Assembly (NCBI GenBank): GCA_030428945.1
Contig: JAUIEC010000025.1
Location: 1 to 39,102 of the forward strand
From: Phycisphaerae bacterium
GTDB lineage: Bacteria > Planctomycetota > Phycisphaerae > UBA1845 > Fen-1342
Direction: 5' to 3'
DNA: 39,102 nt
This document shows positions 14,743 to 23,700 of this stretch, piece after piece. Within the stretch, counting starts at the first letter, position 1. Each line of letters starts with the position of its first letter. The translations under genes were made by a program, and so were the position numbers. Below the pieces are notes generated by a model that saw only the letters and a list, made by a program, of their open reading frames with translations, was not told the origin of the DNA and searched no databases.

Positions 14743-16179
14743 CTACGGCTGGTGGATCCAGATCTGCCGCGGAGCGCTCAGCCGGGTGTCAAACCCTTCC
14801 AGGATCGTGTCCACCAGCGTCGCACCGTCCTGCGCCGCGATGTTCGCCAGCGAGTAGATCGCGTGGTGCGCCCGGTCGGCCACGTAGCCCGTCCCGGCTT
14901 CGTCGACCGCGACGCCGTGCAGTTGCGGGGCCGGTGTCGCGTCGAGCGTGATCGTCGCGCCGGGCTGCACCGGGCCGTCAAGCTGGTCGGCCTTGTCGAA
15001 CACGTAGATGCCGTTCGAGCCGTCGACCACGTACAGGTTGCCGCCCGCATCGACCGCCAGGTCCTCGATGTTGCCCAGTACGCTGCTCGTGATCTCGCGG
15101 TCGGCCGGCACTTCGCCGTCGGCCCCGGCCGGGTTGTGCCAGACCAGGATGCGGCTCGAATTGACGTTCAGCCCGGACGTGTCGGAGGCATACAGGGCTC
15201 CGTTCGGTCCGATCCAGAGGGCGTCGATGGTCATCTCGATGCTGCCGCTGTAGGGGAAGCGATCGTCGGGCGCGAACGTGCGGGTCGGCGTGACGTCGCC
15301 GTCGAAGCTCGGCTGCGAAACGCCGGCGAAGGCCAGGATGCCCTCTTCCGCGTTTGCGTTGCCGACGTAGAGCGTGTCGCTGGCACGGTCGTAGGCCAGG
15401 GCGATCGGTGATTCGAGCAGCGTCTTCGGACCGTCGACGATCCGGTCGGCCGGGGCGTCATCGCTGGCCTGGAAGGCGTTTTCGTAGATTACCAGGCCGC
15501 CGTTCTGGCGGGTCGCGATCAGCATGCCGGCCGGGGTGACCAGCACCGAGCGGGCCTGGAACAGCCCGGTCGCGGCCCCGGCGTCGAGACGGGTCGTCGG
15601 CGGAATCTCGCCGTCGATCTGGCCGGTGCCGTAGGAGGTGATCCGGCTGCCGCTGCCGTTGCTGGTCACGAACAGCGTGGCCGGCGGCAGGACCACGTCG
15701 ATCTCGACCGTGTCGGTGTCGGTGCCGCCGTTCCCGTCGCTGGTGGTCAGCGTGAAGGTCAGCGTCTGGGGGGTGGCCGGGGCGGTGAAACGGGTGCCGG
15801 CGCTGGTCGCGCTGGCCAGGCTGACGGGGGTTCCGCCGGTCTGGCTCCAGGCGAAGGTCAGGGCGTCGCCGTCGGGGTCGCTGCCGGTTCCGGCCAGGTT
15901 GACGGTGCTGCCGCGGTTGACGGTCTGATCGCTGCCGGCGTCGGCGGTCGGGGCCTGGTTCTGCGGATCGTTGTCACCGTTGTCGTTGTTGTCGGGGTTG
16001 CCGCTGTTGTCGCCGGGGGTGCCCGGGATGTCGCCCGCGCCGCCGCCGCCGGGGAAGTTCAACAGGTTGTCGAAGCGGTCGAGCAGTCCGCTGTCCTGAC
16101 CCTGGGGACAGCCGCCCATCCCGAGAGCGACGAAACCGGTAATGGTGGATACCTGAAGGAAGCGGCGTAGCGTGTTCAT
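14743..16179 (-). CDS. Lipoprotein with PKD-like domain and NHL-type beta-propeller
   Basis: This 478-residue protein begins MNTLRRFLQVSTITGFVALG with Cys after MGG, a probable lipoprotein signal. The ATG at 16179 is preceded by CAGGAG at a spacing of nine. A Gly/Asn/Asp-rich low-complexity linker follows, then a PKD/cadherin-like domain recognisable by APTADAGSDQTVNRGS and GTGSDPDGDALTFAWSQTGG. The rest, about residues 165-478, repeats a pattern of about 50 residues with motifs such as DTLYVGNANAEEG and NLYVVDGSNGIYVFD, typical of NHL or SMP-30-like six-bladed propellers. It is likely exposed at the cell envelope; ligand unknown. It ends close to an octamer repeat array. Confidence 0.75.
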   Translation of the reverse strand: MNTLRRFLQVSTITGFVALGMGGCPQGQDSGLLDRFDNLLNFPGGGGAGDIPGTPGDNSGNPDNNDNGDNDPQNQAPTADAGSDQTVNRGSTVNLAGTGSDPDGDALTFAWSQTGGTPVSLASATSAGTRFTAPATPQTLTFTLTTSDGNGGTDTDTVEIDVVLPPATLFVTSNGSGSRITSYGTGQIDGEIPPTTRLDAGAATGLFQARSVLVTPAGMLIATRQNGGLVIYENAFQASDDAPADRIVDGPKTLLESPIALAYDRASDTLYVGNANAEEGILAFAGVSQPSFDGDVTPTRTFAPDDRFPYSGSIEMTIDALWIGPNGALYASDTSGLNVNSSRILVWHNPAGADGEVPADREITSSVLGNIEDLAVDAGGNLYVVDGSNGIYVFDKADQLDGPVQPGATITLDATPAPQLHGVAVDEAGTGYVADRAHHAIYSLANIAAQDGATLVDTILEGFDTRLSAPRQIWIHQP

Positions 16180-16507
16180 GTCGACTGGCTCCTGGCGGAA
16201 GATGTTGGTCCGATCCCACGGCCGGGGTCGCCCGGCGCCGGGTTCAGGAGACCATCCGCCGTGAGGTGTCGCCGGCCGACAGGATTTCTTTCGGAGGCGG
16301 GGCGGGGGGAAGCGGGTGTGTCTACTTGACCCAGCGGATTTTGCGGGTGCATTCGAGGCGGTGGACGGCGACCTGGTCTTCGCGGGCCTGGTGCTGCGCA
16401 AGACGAAACCGGCCAGGCCCCGGCCGGGTCGCCGCGGGCCGCCGCGACCGGATGGCGGCTGGTAGCGTCATGCGGAGAGAGGGTAGAATCCGAAGCGGTG
16501 GTGCTTC
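16180..16507. other. 328-bp gap before the tRNA; no firm gene
   Basis: It must hold the lipoprotein promoter and the tRNA promoter. A 49-codon frame on the minus strand (16471 to 16322) ends in HRLECTRKIRWVK and has a protein-like C-terminus, but it lacks a ribosome site and was not called. Nothing else stands out. Confidence 0.5.
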
Positions 16508-16581
16508 GGGCCCATAGCTCAGTCGGTTAGAGCAGCGGACTCATAATCTGCCGGTCGCTGGTTCGAGTCCAGCTGGGCCCA
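16508..16581 (+). tRNA. tRNA with CAU anticodon, probably tRNA-Ile2 or elongator tRNA-Met
   Basis: A full cloverleaf can be drawn over 74 bases: acceptor GGGCCCA/TGGGCCC, D-arm GCTC/GAGC, anticodon stem GCGGA/TCTGC with loop CTCATAA (anticodon CAU), and T-arm GCTGG/CCAGC with TTCGAGT. The paired first base and an anticodon stem without three G-C pairs exclude initiator tRNA. The T-arm and variable loop resemble bacterial tRNA-Ile2, whose C34 becomes lysidine, more than elongator Met, but this needs a classifier. The 3' CCA is not encoded. Confidence 0.93.
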
Positions 16582-16698
16582 CTGGTCGGTTTCGTCAGCC
16601 GCGGACGCCGGGTGACCCGACCCGACATTCTGCCTGTTTTCAAGGGGTTTCCGGGCCTCGGGGACTGGATGCCGACATTCGCGCTCGGCGCGGGAGCG

Positions 16699-17061
16699 TT
16701 ACGCGTCCTCGGTGACCCACTCGCCGTCCACTTCGACTTTGCACTTCGTCTTCGTCAGGCCCGGCTCGATGTACGCCAGCACCGCCACGCTGCGCTCCGG
16801 GATCGCTTCGCCGCACAGGGAACAGTACTGCGCCGCCTCCCGGTTCGGGTTGCGGCAGGTCGCCCGCGCGCAGAGCCGCGCCGGCGTCCTGATCTCTCCG
16901 CGGAGTGGCGGGAACTGACCCAGCCAGTCGGCCTTCCCCTCGTCCAGGACCTGGTCGTCAACCTGCAGTTTCGCGCTGAGCTGACCCCACCCGTCGACCG
17001 TGCCCTCCACCCGGATCCGCCGACCGTGCCACTTCGCCAGCGCCAGGACAATCACACCCAT
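16699..17061 (-). CDS. Conserved-looking CXXC (zinc-ribbon-like) protein, 120 aa
   Basis: I do not recognise the family. The ATG at 17061 has a purine-rich AAGGGGGG ribosome site upstream and begins MGVIVLALAKWHGRRIRVEG. Longer in-frame starts upstream run through Arg/Gly-rich sequence with no protein character. The middle carries four Cys in the order C-x4-C-x10-C-x2-C (CRNPNREAAQYCSLCG), a likely zinc site. The N-terminal beta-rich part could be a small ligand- or nucleic-acid-binding fold. It sits between a tRNA gene and a minisatellite. Confidence 0.6.
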   Translation of the reverse strand: MGVIVLALAKWHGRRIRVEGTVDGWGQLSAKLQVDDQVLDEGKADWLGQFPPLRGEIRTPARLCARATCRNPNREAAQYCSLCGEAIPERSVAVLAYIEPGLTKTKCKVEVDGEWVTEDA

Positions 17062-17655
17062 CCGCCGCCCCCCTTCACGAGACGGCCGGCCACGATCCCG
17101 GCCAAGGTCGCCCGGCCGTCCGCCGATGCCGGCCGGATCACCGGTGCGCCCCCGGTGAAACGCGCGGCGCTCTGCCGCACGAAGCCGCGCGTTCGGGCGG
17201 CACATCGCCGGCACCGTCCCACGAGACGCTCGGACCCCGCGAACGAGCCACGGCCACGCCATCCCGGCCGGGGCGGCGTCGTCAGCGTCGATTGCGGGCG
17301 CGGTGCAGGCATGCAACAAAGCGTACGGCCGGCCGGGAACCCGTCAAGCCCGAACGTAACGCGGCCGCTTCGGGTGGATGGCGGCCGGACCCTCCTGGAA
17401 TGCGGGGACGGACCGGTCTCGACAATGCGGGGCCGGATCGGTCTCGACAATGCCGGACGGACCGGTCTCGACCATGCGGGACGGACCGGACTCGACAATG
17501 CGGGGCGGACCGGTCTCGACAATGCGGGCCGGACCGGTCTCGACCATGCGGGGCGTACCAATGCCGGTCATGCGGGGCCGGGCCGATGCGGCCATGCGGG
17601 GCGGACCGCCGGCGGCCACTCCTTCGTCGAGCATCCCCGACGGCGACCGTGAAGC
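17062..17655. other. 594-bp gap with minisatellite; no firm gene
   Basis: Several frames are open on both strands, as expected for GC-rich DNA and a 24-bp repeat. None has a ribosome site or recognisable fold. The right two thirds hold the 24-bp repeats; the left part is unexplained GC-rich sequence. Confidence 0.6.
17415..17607. repeat. 24-bp tandem minisatellite
   Basis: Units of the type GGTCTCGACAATGCGGGGCG start at 17415, 17440, 17464, 17488, 17512 and 17536; the first unit is 25 bp and the rest are 24 bp. Degenerate copies continue to about 17607. Because 24 is divisible by three, every frame over it is a repeat peptide, so open frames here are not evidence of coding. Confidence 0.88.
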
Positions 17656-18393
17656 TCATTCCGCCGCGACAGCCCGGTAGCAGATCGCGTTGCCCTGCTT
17701 GCCACAGACTTCCGCCACGCCTCCCTTGTGCAGGCAGTACGCCAGCTTCTGCCCGATCGCCAGCGGTTGCCGCAGCGCCGTGGCGAGGTCGCGCGTGGTG
17801 AACGGCTCGGGCGGGGCGGCCGGCAGCAGGTCGTACAGATCGGTCGGCGTCCCCAGTCGCAGCCGGTCCTGGACCGCGATCAGCCGCCGCTCGAGCACCC
17901 GCCAGCCACCGCGCCCGCGACGCTTGCGGGCGTCGTACGCCCGGACTTCCTCCTCCTCGGTCAGCAGGACTTCGAGCTGGAAGTTGGGGTGCCGCAGCAC
18001 GGCCGGGATGTAGACCAGTTCGCGGACGATGTGAGACAGGTGCCCGCGGCGTGGCGAACGCCGCCGCACGGGCTCGCGCGACCCGTCGGGCCGACCCGCT
18101 TCGGACCGCGATTCCGTCGCCGCCGACGGTCCGGCTTCGTCCTCGGGCAGCTTGACCAGCGTCTTCCGGCGGGCGATCGGGTGGACCAGCACGAGCGGCC
18201 CGCGCTCGGCCAGCGCCAGCAGTTTCCGCTGCAGTCCGCTGAAGCTGCCCGTCTGGATCTCGTAGACCACGCCGTCCTGCACGACGTCGGCCACGAAACC
18301 GTCGAGGGCGACCTCGGCCCGTCCGCCCGCGGCCAGGTACCGGGCCTTCAGGGCGGCATGCAGAGGACTCTCATTGAGCGTGCCGATGCTCAC
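17656..18393 (-). CDS. Uncharacterised protein with nuclease-like E-x-Q core
   Basis: This 245-residue protein starts with GTG at 18393 (VSIGTLNESPLHAALKARY), GGAG lying eleven bases upstream. In-frame starts further up would run through the octamer repeat and give GSEGAR peptide, so they are rejected. The N-terminal domain has VALDGFVADVVQDGVVYEIQ, a D-x(n)-E-x-Q pattern followed by a basic FSGLQRKL helix, reminiscent of the PD-(D/E)XK nuclease or Holliday-resolvase fold. The second half has LSHIVRELVYIPAVLRHPNF, LEVLLTEEEEVRAYD and a C-terminal winged-helix-like part ending GKQGNAICYR. Related hypothetical proteins occur in Planctomycetes and Chloroflexi, from memory; no function is established. 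It is divergent from the nhaC-like gene. Confidence 0.65.
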   Translation of the reverse strand: MSIGTLNESPLHAALKARYLAAGGRAEVALDGFVADVVQDGVVYEIQTGSFSGLQRKLLALAERGPLVLVHPIARRKTLVKLPEDEAGPSAATESRSEAGRPDGSREPVRRRSPRRGHLSHIVRELVYIPAVLRHPNFQLEVLLTEEEEVRAYDARKRRGRGGWRVLERRLIAVQDRLRLGTPTDLYDLLPAAPPEPFTTRDLATALRQPLAIGQKLAYCLHKGGVAEVCGKQGNAICYRAVAAE

Positions 18394-18518
18394 GCGCGAA
18401 GTGTCTCCGAAAAACGGGCCCGTCACCAGTTCTTCACCGCGTTCCGAGCCGCGGCGTGCCGCCGGCCGGTCGGGTCGCCATCCCGACCCGCGCGATGCCC
18501 CCGCAGGGACCGTCTGCC

Positions 18519-18542
18519 TCGCTCCCTCGCTCCCTCGCTCCC
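18519..18542. repeat. GGGAGCRA octamer array, inverted, 3 copies
   Basis: Three perfect TCGCTCCC units lie 38 bp before the antiporter start and 125 bp before the divergent gene, so this array sits in a promoter region rather than at a 3' end. Confidence 0.9.
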
Positions 18543-18579
18543 TTCCACGTATAGTTTCCCGCATCCACGGAGCCACCGC

Positions 18580-20346
18580 ATGTCACACCTCTCCCGCTAT
18601 CGCGTCCATCTGTCCGCCGCCGCGTTGCTCGCGGTGCTGCTCGTTTTCAATGTGGTTGCCTTCGGGCAGACCAGCGCCCCGGCCACGCAGCCGACCTCGC
18701 AACCAGGCCAGGCGGTCGCCCCGCACGTTCTCGAGTACTGGGTGTTCGCCCCGCCGCTGGTGACGATCCTGCTTGCGATTCTCTTTCAGCAGGTGATCCC
18801 CGCGCTGACCATCGGCATCCTGGTGGCCTCGTTCATGTCCAGCACCGAGGCGACCGGCCTGGCCGGCGTCGTCGAGGGCGTCACCCGCTCGGTCGAGACC
18901 TACCTGGTCGGAACCATGGCCGATACCGACCACATCAAGATCCTGATCTTCAGCCTGACGATCGGCGGCATGGTCGGCGTTGTCGCCGCCAGCGGCGGGA
19001 CGGCCGCCATGGTCCGCGGCATCTCCGCCTGGGCTCGCACGCGACAGAAGGGGCAACTCGCCACCTGGCTGGCCGGGCTGCTGGTGTTCTTCGACGACTA
19101 CGCCAACGCGATGGTCGTCGGCCCGTCGATGCGGCCGGTGACGGATCGCCTGGGAATCAGCCGCGCCAAGCTGGCCTACATCGTCGACTCGACCGCGGCC
19201 CCGGTGGCGTCGATCGCCCTGATCACCACCTGGGTCGGCGCCGAGATCGGCAACATCGACACCGGCCTGGACGCGCTCGGCGCCCGCCCCGCGTTCCTCG
19301 AAGGCGTGACCGGCTACGGAGCGTTCATCGCCAGCCTGCCGTATCGCTTCTACGACATCCTCGCGCTGGTGATGGTGTTCTTCATTGCGCTGCTCGGCCG
19401 CGACTTCGGTCCGATGCGCCGCGAGGAGAACGAGGCCGTCGCCTCCGCGAACCGGTTTGAAGCCGAGCCCGAGGAAGCCATTGCCGACGACCTTCGCCAT
19501 GGCCGGGCGTGGTACGCGGTCGTGCCGGTGCTGACGCTGGTGGTGGTTTCGATCGGGCTGTTGGTGCGGTACGGCTGGCCGGAGGGCGGGTTCGGAGCGG
19601 TGGAACTGCCGGCCAACATGCCGGCCTGGCTGCAGCCGACGGCGTACATCTTCGCCAACACGGATTCGTACAACGCGATCCTCTACGGCGCGTTCGCGTC
19701 GATGCTGGTGGCGCTGCTGATCTGCCTGGTGACCGGCGCCTGCACGCTGGCCGAGAGTGTCAGCGGCGCGACGGACACGATGTCGCGGATGTTCCCGACC
19801 TTCATCATCCTGGTGCTGGCCTGGGCGTTCTCGCAGGCGATGGGCGACCTGAAGCTGGGTGCGGTCGCGGCCTGGTACCTGCAGGGATCGGCCTTCGATC
19901 CGACCTGGCTGCCGGCGTTGATCTTCGTGACGGCCTGCGTCACGGCGTTCTCGACCGGGACTTCGTGGGGGACGATGGGCATCCTCTGTCCGGCGGTCGT
20001 GACGATTTCCGCGAGCGTGCTGGCCGATCTGCCGACGGCGGACGCGCTGCGGATCTTCTACGCCGCCGTGGGGGCGGTGCTGGCGGGGGCGGTCTTCGGT
20101 GATCACTGCTCGCCGATCAGCGACACGACGGTGCTCTCGTCGCTGGCCACCGAATGTCCGCTCGAGAAGCACGTCTGGACGCAGATTCCCTACGCCGTGA
20201 CGGTGGCGCTGGTCTCGATCGGCAGCGGCTACGTGCTCTGCATGCAGTACGAAGTGCACGTCGGCCTCGCGCTGCTGATCGGCGTCGTCGCCCTCCTGCT
20301 CGCCGTCCTGCTCCTCGGCCGCCGCCCCCGCTCGATCAGCGCCTGA
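18580..20346 (+). CDS. NhaC-family Na+/H+ antiporter
   Basis: This 588-residue integral membrane protein should exchange sodium for protons. The ATG at 18580 is seven bases after GGAG. A first hydrophobic segment, perhaps a signal anchor, is followed by a Thr/Gln/Pro linker (SAPATQPTSQPGQ), then about 11 or 12 membrane segments. NhaC-family landmarks are GLLVFFDDYANAMVVGPSMRPVTD, the STAAPVASIALITTWVGAEI segment, FSTGTSWGTMGILCP and GAVFGDHCSPISDTTVLSS. A charged cytoplasmic stretch (REENEAVASANRFEAEPEEA) lies in the middle. The closest family is NhaC/NhaC-like (malate-lactate antiporter-related), so the substrate could differ. Confidence 0.9.
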   Translation: MSHLSRYRVHLSAAALLAVLLVFNVVAFGQTSAPATQPTSQPGQAVAPHVLEYWVFAPPLVTILLAILFQQVIPALTIGILVASFMSSTEATGLAGVVEGVTRSVETYLVGTMADTDHIKILIFSLTIGGMVGVVAASGGTAAMVRGISAWARTRQKGQLATWLAGLLVFFDDYANAMVVGPSMRPVTDRLGISRAKLAYIVDSTAAPVASIALITTWVGAEIGNIDTGLDALGARPAFLEGVTGYGAFIASLPYRFYDILALVMVFFIALLGRDFGPMRREENEAVASANRFEAEPEEAIADDLRHGRAWYAVVPVLTLVVVSIGLLVRYGWPEGGFGAVELPANMPAWLQPTAYIFANTDSYNAILYGAFASMLVALLICLVTGACTLAESVSGATDTMSRMFPTFIILVLAWAFSQAMGDLKLGAVAAWYLQGSAFDPTWLPALIFVTACVTAFSTGTSWGTMGILCPAVVTISASVLADLPTADALRIFYAAVGAVLAGAVFGDHCSPISDTTVLSSLATECPLEKHVWTQIPYAVTVALVSIGSGYVLCMQYEVHVGLALLIGVVALLLAVLLLGRRPRSISA

Positions 20347-20353
20347 CGGGGGA

Positions 20354-20490
20354 AGGGAGCAGGAGCATGGGAGCAGGAGCAAGGGAGCAGGAGCAAGGGA
20401 GCGAGGGAGCGAGGGAGCAAGGGAGCGAGGGAGCAAGGTAGCACGGGAGCGAGGTAGCACCGGAGCACGGTAGCGAGAAAGCGAGGGAGC
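20354..20490. repeat. Long GGGAGCRA-type repeat tract
   Basis: About 137 bp of octamer and hexamer variants: GGGAGCA-GGAGCA at the left, perfect GGGAGCGA/GGGAGCAA in the middle, and decayed GGTAGCAC/GGAGCACG at the right. It starts eight bases after the antiporter stop. The gradient from perfect to decayed units suggests expansion from the centre. Confidence 0.92.
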
Positions 20491-20570
20491 CGAAGGGGGT
20501 TGCCCAGGCCCGCTTATGCCACGCGTTGCGCGCTCGCTGCTGCGACCTGGCCGGACACCGGGGAGGATCG

Positions 20571-20646
20571 TAGGGTGCGTCATCGACGCGGCCGACCGCG
20601 ATTGCGGTGACGCGGAACCCTCAGGCGTCGATGCCGCACCGCCTGG
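20571..20646. repeat. REP-like palindromic element, copy 2
   Basis: Arms at 20574-20589 and 20625-20640 repeat those of copy 1 (14156-14232) exactly. The centre differs. Together with the octamer and heptamer arrays it fills the 377-bp gap between two convergent genes, where I see no gene. Confidence 0.85.
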
Positions 20647-20700
20647 CCGGACGCCGGGAAGGGGGGGCACAAGCGGACGCCGGCAGCGCCAACACGCGAG

Positions 20701-20719
20701 CCCTGTTCCCTGTTCCCTT
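20701..20719. repeat. GGGAACA heptamer array, inverted
   Basis: CCCTGTTCCCTGTTCCCTT carries two full TGTTCCC units, four bases before the stop codon of the dockerin lipoprotein gene. Confidence 0.75.
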
Positions 20720-20723
20720 CTCC

Positions 20724-23700
20724 CTACGGACACCCCCGTCCGAATTCGTTCAGCAGGATCGCCAGGTCGCTCAGGTTGACCGTCCCGTCGCCGTTCAGGT
20801 CGGCGCTGCCGGGAGCGCCGAACTGTCCCAGCAGCACACTCAGGTCGCTCAGGTCGACGACGCCGTCGCCGTTCAGGTCCCCGCGGCACGGGACCGGCGG
20901 CGGACCTTCGCCGAAGAACACGTAGACCTTGTTGGCACCCGGCGCACCGGCCGCCAGGTCGCCCGCCCCGTCGCCGTTCAGGTCACCGCCCGAGACGGCC
21001 GAACCGAGACGGTCGCCGAAGTCTTCGCCCAGGATCGTGAACAGCGGCTGACCGCAACTCGGAACCAGCAGCAGATCGGCCGGCAGGCTGCTGTCGCTGT
21101 AGAGCAGGTGCACGGCACCGGTGTCGTCGTTGTAGCCCGGGGCACCCATCGCGACTTCGACCACCCCGTCCCCGTTCTGATCCGGCACGCAGGTGACGCT
21201 CGCACCCAGTTGCCCGCCGCCGTACACGCCACGCAGAACGACGCCGGGGTAGACCGTGCCGATCAGCGACGCGTCAACCTGCGGAGGCAGATCGCTCGAT
21301 CCGAACAGGACGTAGACCCGGCCCTTGCCGCCGTCGACCCCCGGCGCGCCGAGGAAGAAGTCCGGACGGGCGTCACCGTTGAAGTCGCCCAGCGCCACGC
21401 TGCTGCCGAGACGATCGCCCGGCATCGCGCCGGTCACGACCACACCCGGCTCATCGCCGCCGACCTCGCTCAACTGGTGCACCCCGTTGTCCGTCAGGTG
21501 GTCGCCGCCCGGAATCAGGTACGCCCGGCCGGCGTTGCTCGCCGCACCCGGCGCCCCGATCACGATGCCGTCGAGGTTCGCGTTCGGATCGAACGGTGCG
21601 CCGCCGGCGAGCGCCGTCCCGGCCTCGTCGAACATGTCCCCGCCGTCCCACAGCGAGCCCTGCAGGGCCTGGCCGAAATCAAAGTTGATGTTGCCCGACG
21701 GCAGATCATTCGCGCCCGAGAGAACCGCCACGCGACCACGCTGTCCGCTGTGCCCGATCGCCGCGATCAGCGCGTCGCCGAAGCCGTCTCCGTTGACGTC
21801 GCCGGCATCGGCCACCGCTGTGCCGAGTCGGTTCTCGTCGCTGCCACGCACCAGTTCGCCCTGGCGGAACAGGTCGCCTTCGGGGGAGAGAAGCTTGCTG
21901 CCGCGCAGGGTCAGGGCCCGACCGTCGTTCGACGACTTGCCCCCGTCGTAGGCCGGCGCGCCGACCAGCAGTTCGCCGATCGGACCCGGCGTGTTGGGGC
22001 CGAACGGCGCCAGCATCGCCACGCTGTGTCCGAACTGTTCGTCACTCCGCTGGCCGACGATCCGGGCCAGCATCTGGCTCGCGTCAAGGCTCGCGGGCCA
22101 CGCGCCGGCCGGCTGGCGGTGGAAATAGGCGGCCCCGTACGGGATCAGCCCGTCCACCGGCTGCTCGGCCAGCGGGTCGCCGATCGCGATGTCGTCGGCC
22201 CCGTCGCCGTCGAGGTCGCGGCTGATGTCGAGGGCGTAACCGAACTCGACATTTTCGACCGAGTTCGGATCGTTCGGAACGGCGTGCTCGCCGACGATCG
22301 TCGTCAGTTGTCCGGGGTACTCGAGCGGCGCGAACGTTCCGAAGAGCGTGGCCGTCACGCAGACATCGACCGCGTAGACCGGAACCTGGGTGAAGCCGTC
22401 ATCGATCAGCCCCAGCAGGTAGTAGTCGCCTTCCGGAATGTCGTCGCTCGGCACGCTGGCCGAACCGACCGGTTCGGCGTCCTCGGAGATGCCGTCCAGC
22501 ACCGTGATCTCGTTGCCGTTCAGCTCCAGGTCGGGATCAAGCAGGAAGCTGATCGTCGCGTCCTCCTCGAGGTCATTCGCGATCCAGCCGAAGTTCAGCG
22601 GGTCGGTGCCCTGCAGCAGACCGACCGGTCCGTTCGGATCCGTGAACACCAGCGTCGGCGCCGACGAAATGATGATCTTGCGGAACGAAAGCTGATCGAT
22701 CGGGAAACGGTCGCCATCCGTCAGCGTCGCCAGCAGCCGGTACGAACCCGGCTCCAGCCCGGTCGTGTCGAAGACCAGGTCCGTGTTCGGTTCGGCCGGC
22801 AGATCGCTGGCAATCTCGATCGGGGCCCCGTCCGTCGGCCGGGCGACGACATCGAACGACGCGTTCGGATCAACCGTGTTGAACGTCCGCACGCCGAACG
22901 GAACCGGATCGCCGGCCGCCACGGTGATGTCGGAGTTCAGACCGGTGAATTCGATCCGCAGCGGCGCCAGCAGGATGACCCGGCCGGTCGAGGTGACCGA
23001 CGCGGACCGCTCGCCGTCGTGCAGGTCGACACGCAGGGCGTACGATCCCGGCACGAAGCTCGCCTTGGAGAACAGCAGGAAGTTCAGGTCGGTCTGCGAA
23101 GCCGCCGGCAGGGCGGTCTCGATCGGGAACTCGGTCCCGGGACTCTCCTGGAGGACGGCGAAGACATCAAAGGTCGCCTGGCCGCTCAGGGTGTTGTCGA
23201 TCTGCACGGTGTAGGGCACGTTCGCGTCGTACTCCACCACCACGTCCTCTTCCAGGCCGAGGATCGCGAGGCTGAGTTGCGGGACGATCTCGATGGTCCC
23301 GGTGGACGCCGCCGTGGCCGTCCGATCGTTGACCGGATCGTGGACGAACGCCAGCGTCCGGTAGGTGCCGGGGGTGACCTCCGTGGTGTCCCAGTCGATC
23401 CCGAACGCGCCGTTGCCCGTCTGGTCGAGCGCGATCGGCAGCAGCGGTTCGTTGCCTTCGACATCAATCCGGCGGGCCAGCAGGTCGAACGTGCTGCCTT
23501 CGATCAGCCCGCCCGTGAAGCCCGTGATCGTCACGGACGCGCCACGCTCAACCTGCAGATCCTCGAACAGCGTCAGGAAGACCGACAGCGGCCGCAGAAT
23601 CGTCACGTTTCCGGCCGTGGCCGCCGAGGTCGCCTGACGGGCACCGTCGGTCAGCGTGGCCGAAATCGCATAGGTGCCGGCCGGCACGGAGGATTCGGTT

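Noticed and set aside
16322..16471. 49-codon minus-strand frame
   Set aside because: Its end (HRLECTRKIRWVK) looks protein-like, but there is no ribosome site and no homologue could be recognised.
18394..18576. N-terminal extension of the nuclease-like gene to an ATG at 18576
   Set aside because: It would translate the octamer repeat into GSEGAR-type peptide; the GTG at 18393 fits where conserved sequence begins.
17728..18579. Upstream extension of the antiporter frame
   Set aside because: This part lies antisense to the nuclease-like gene and crosses an octamer repeat; membrane-protein character and a ribosome site begin at 18580.
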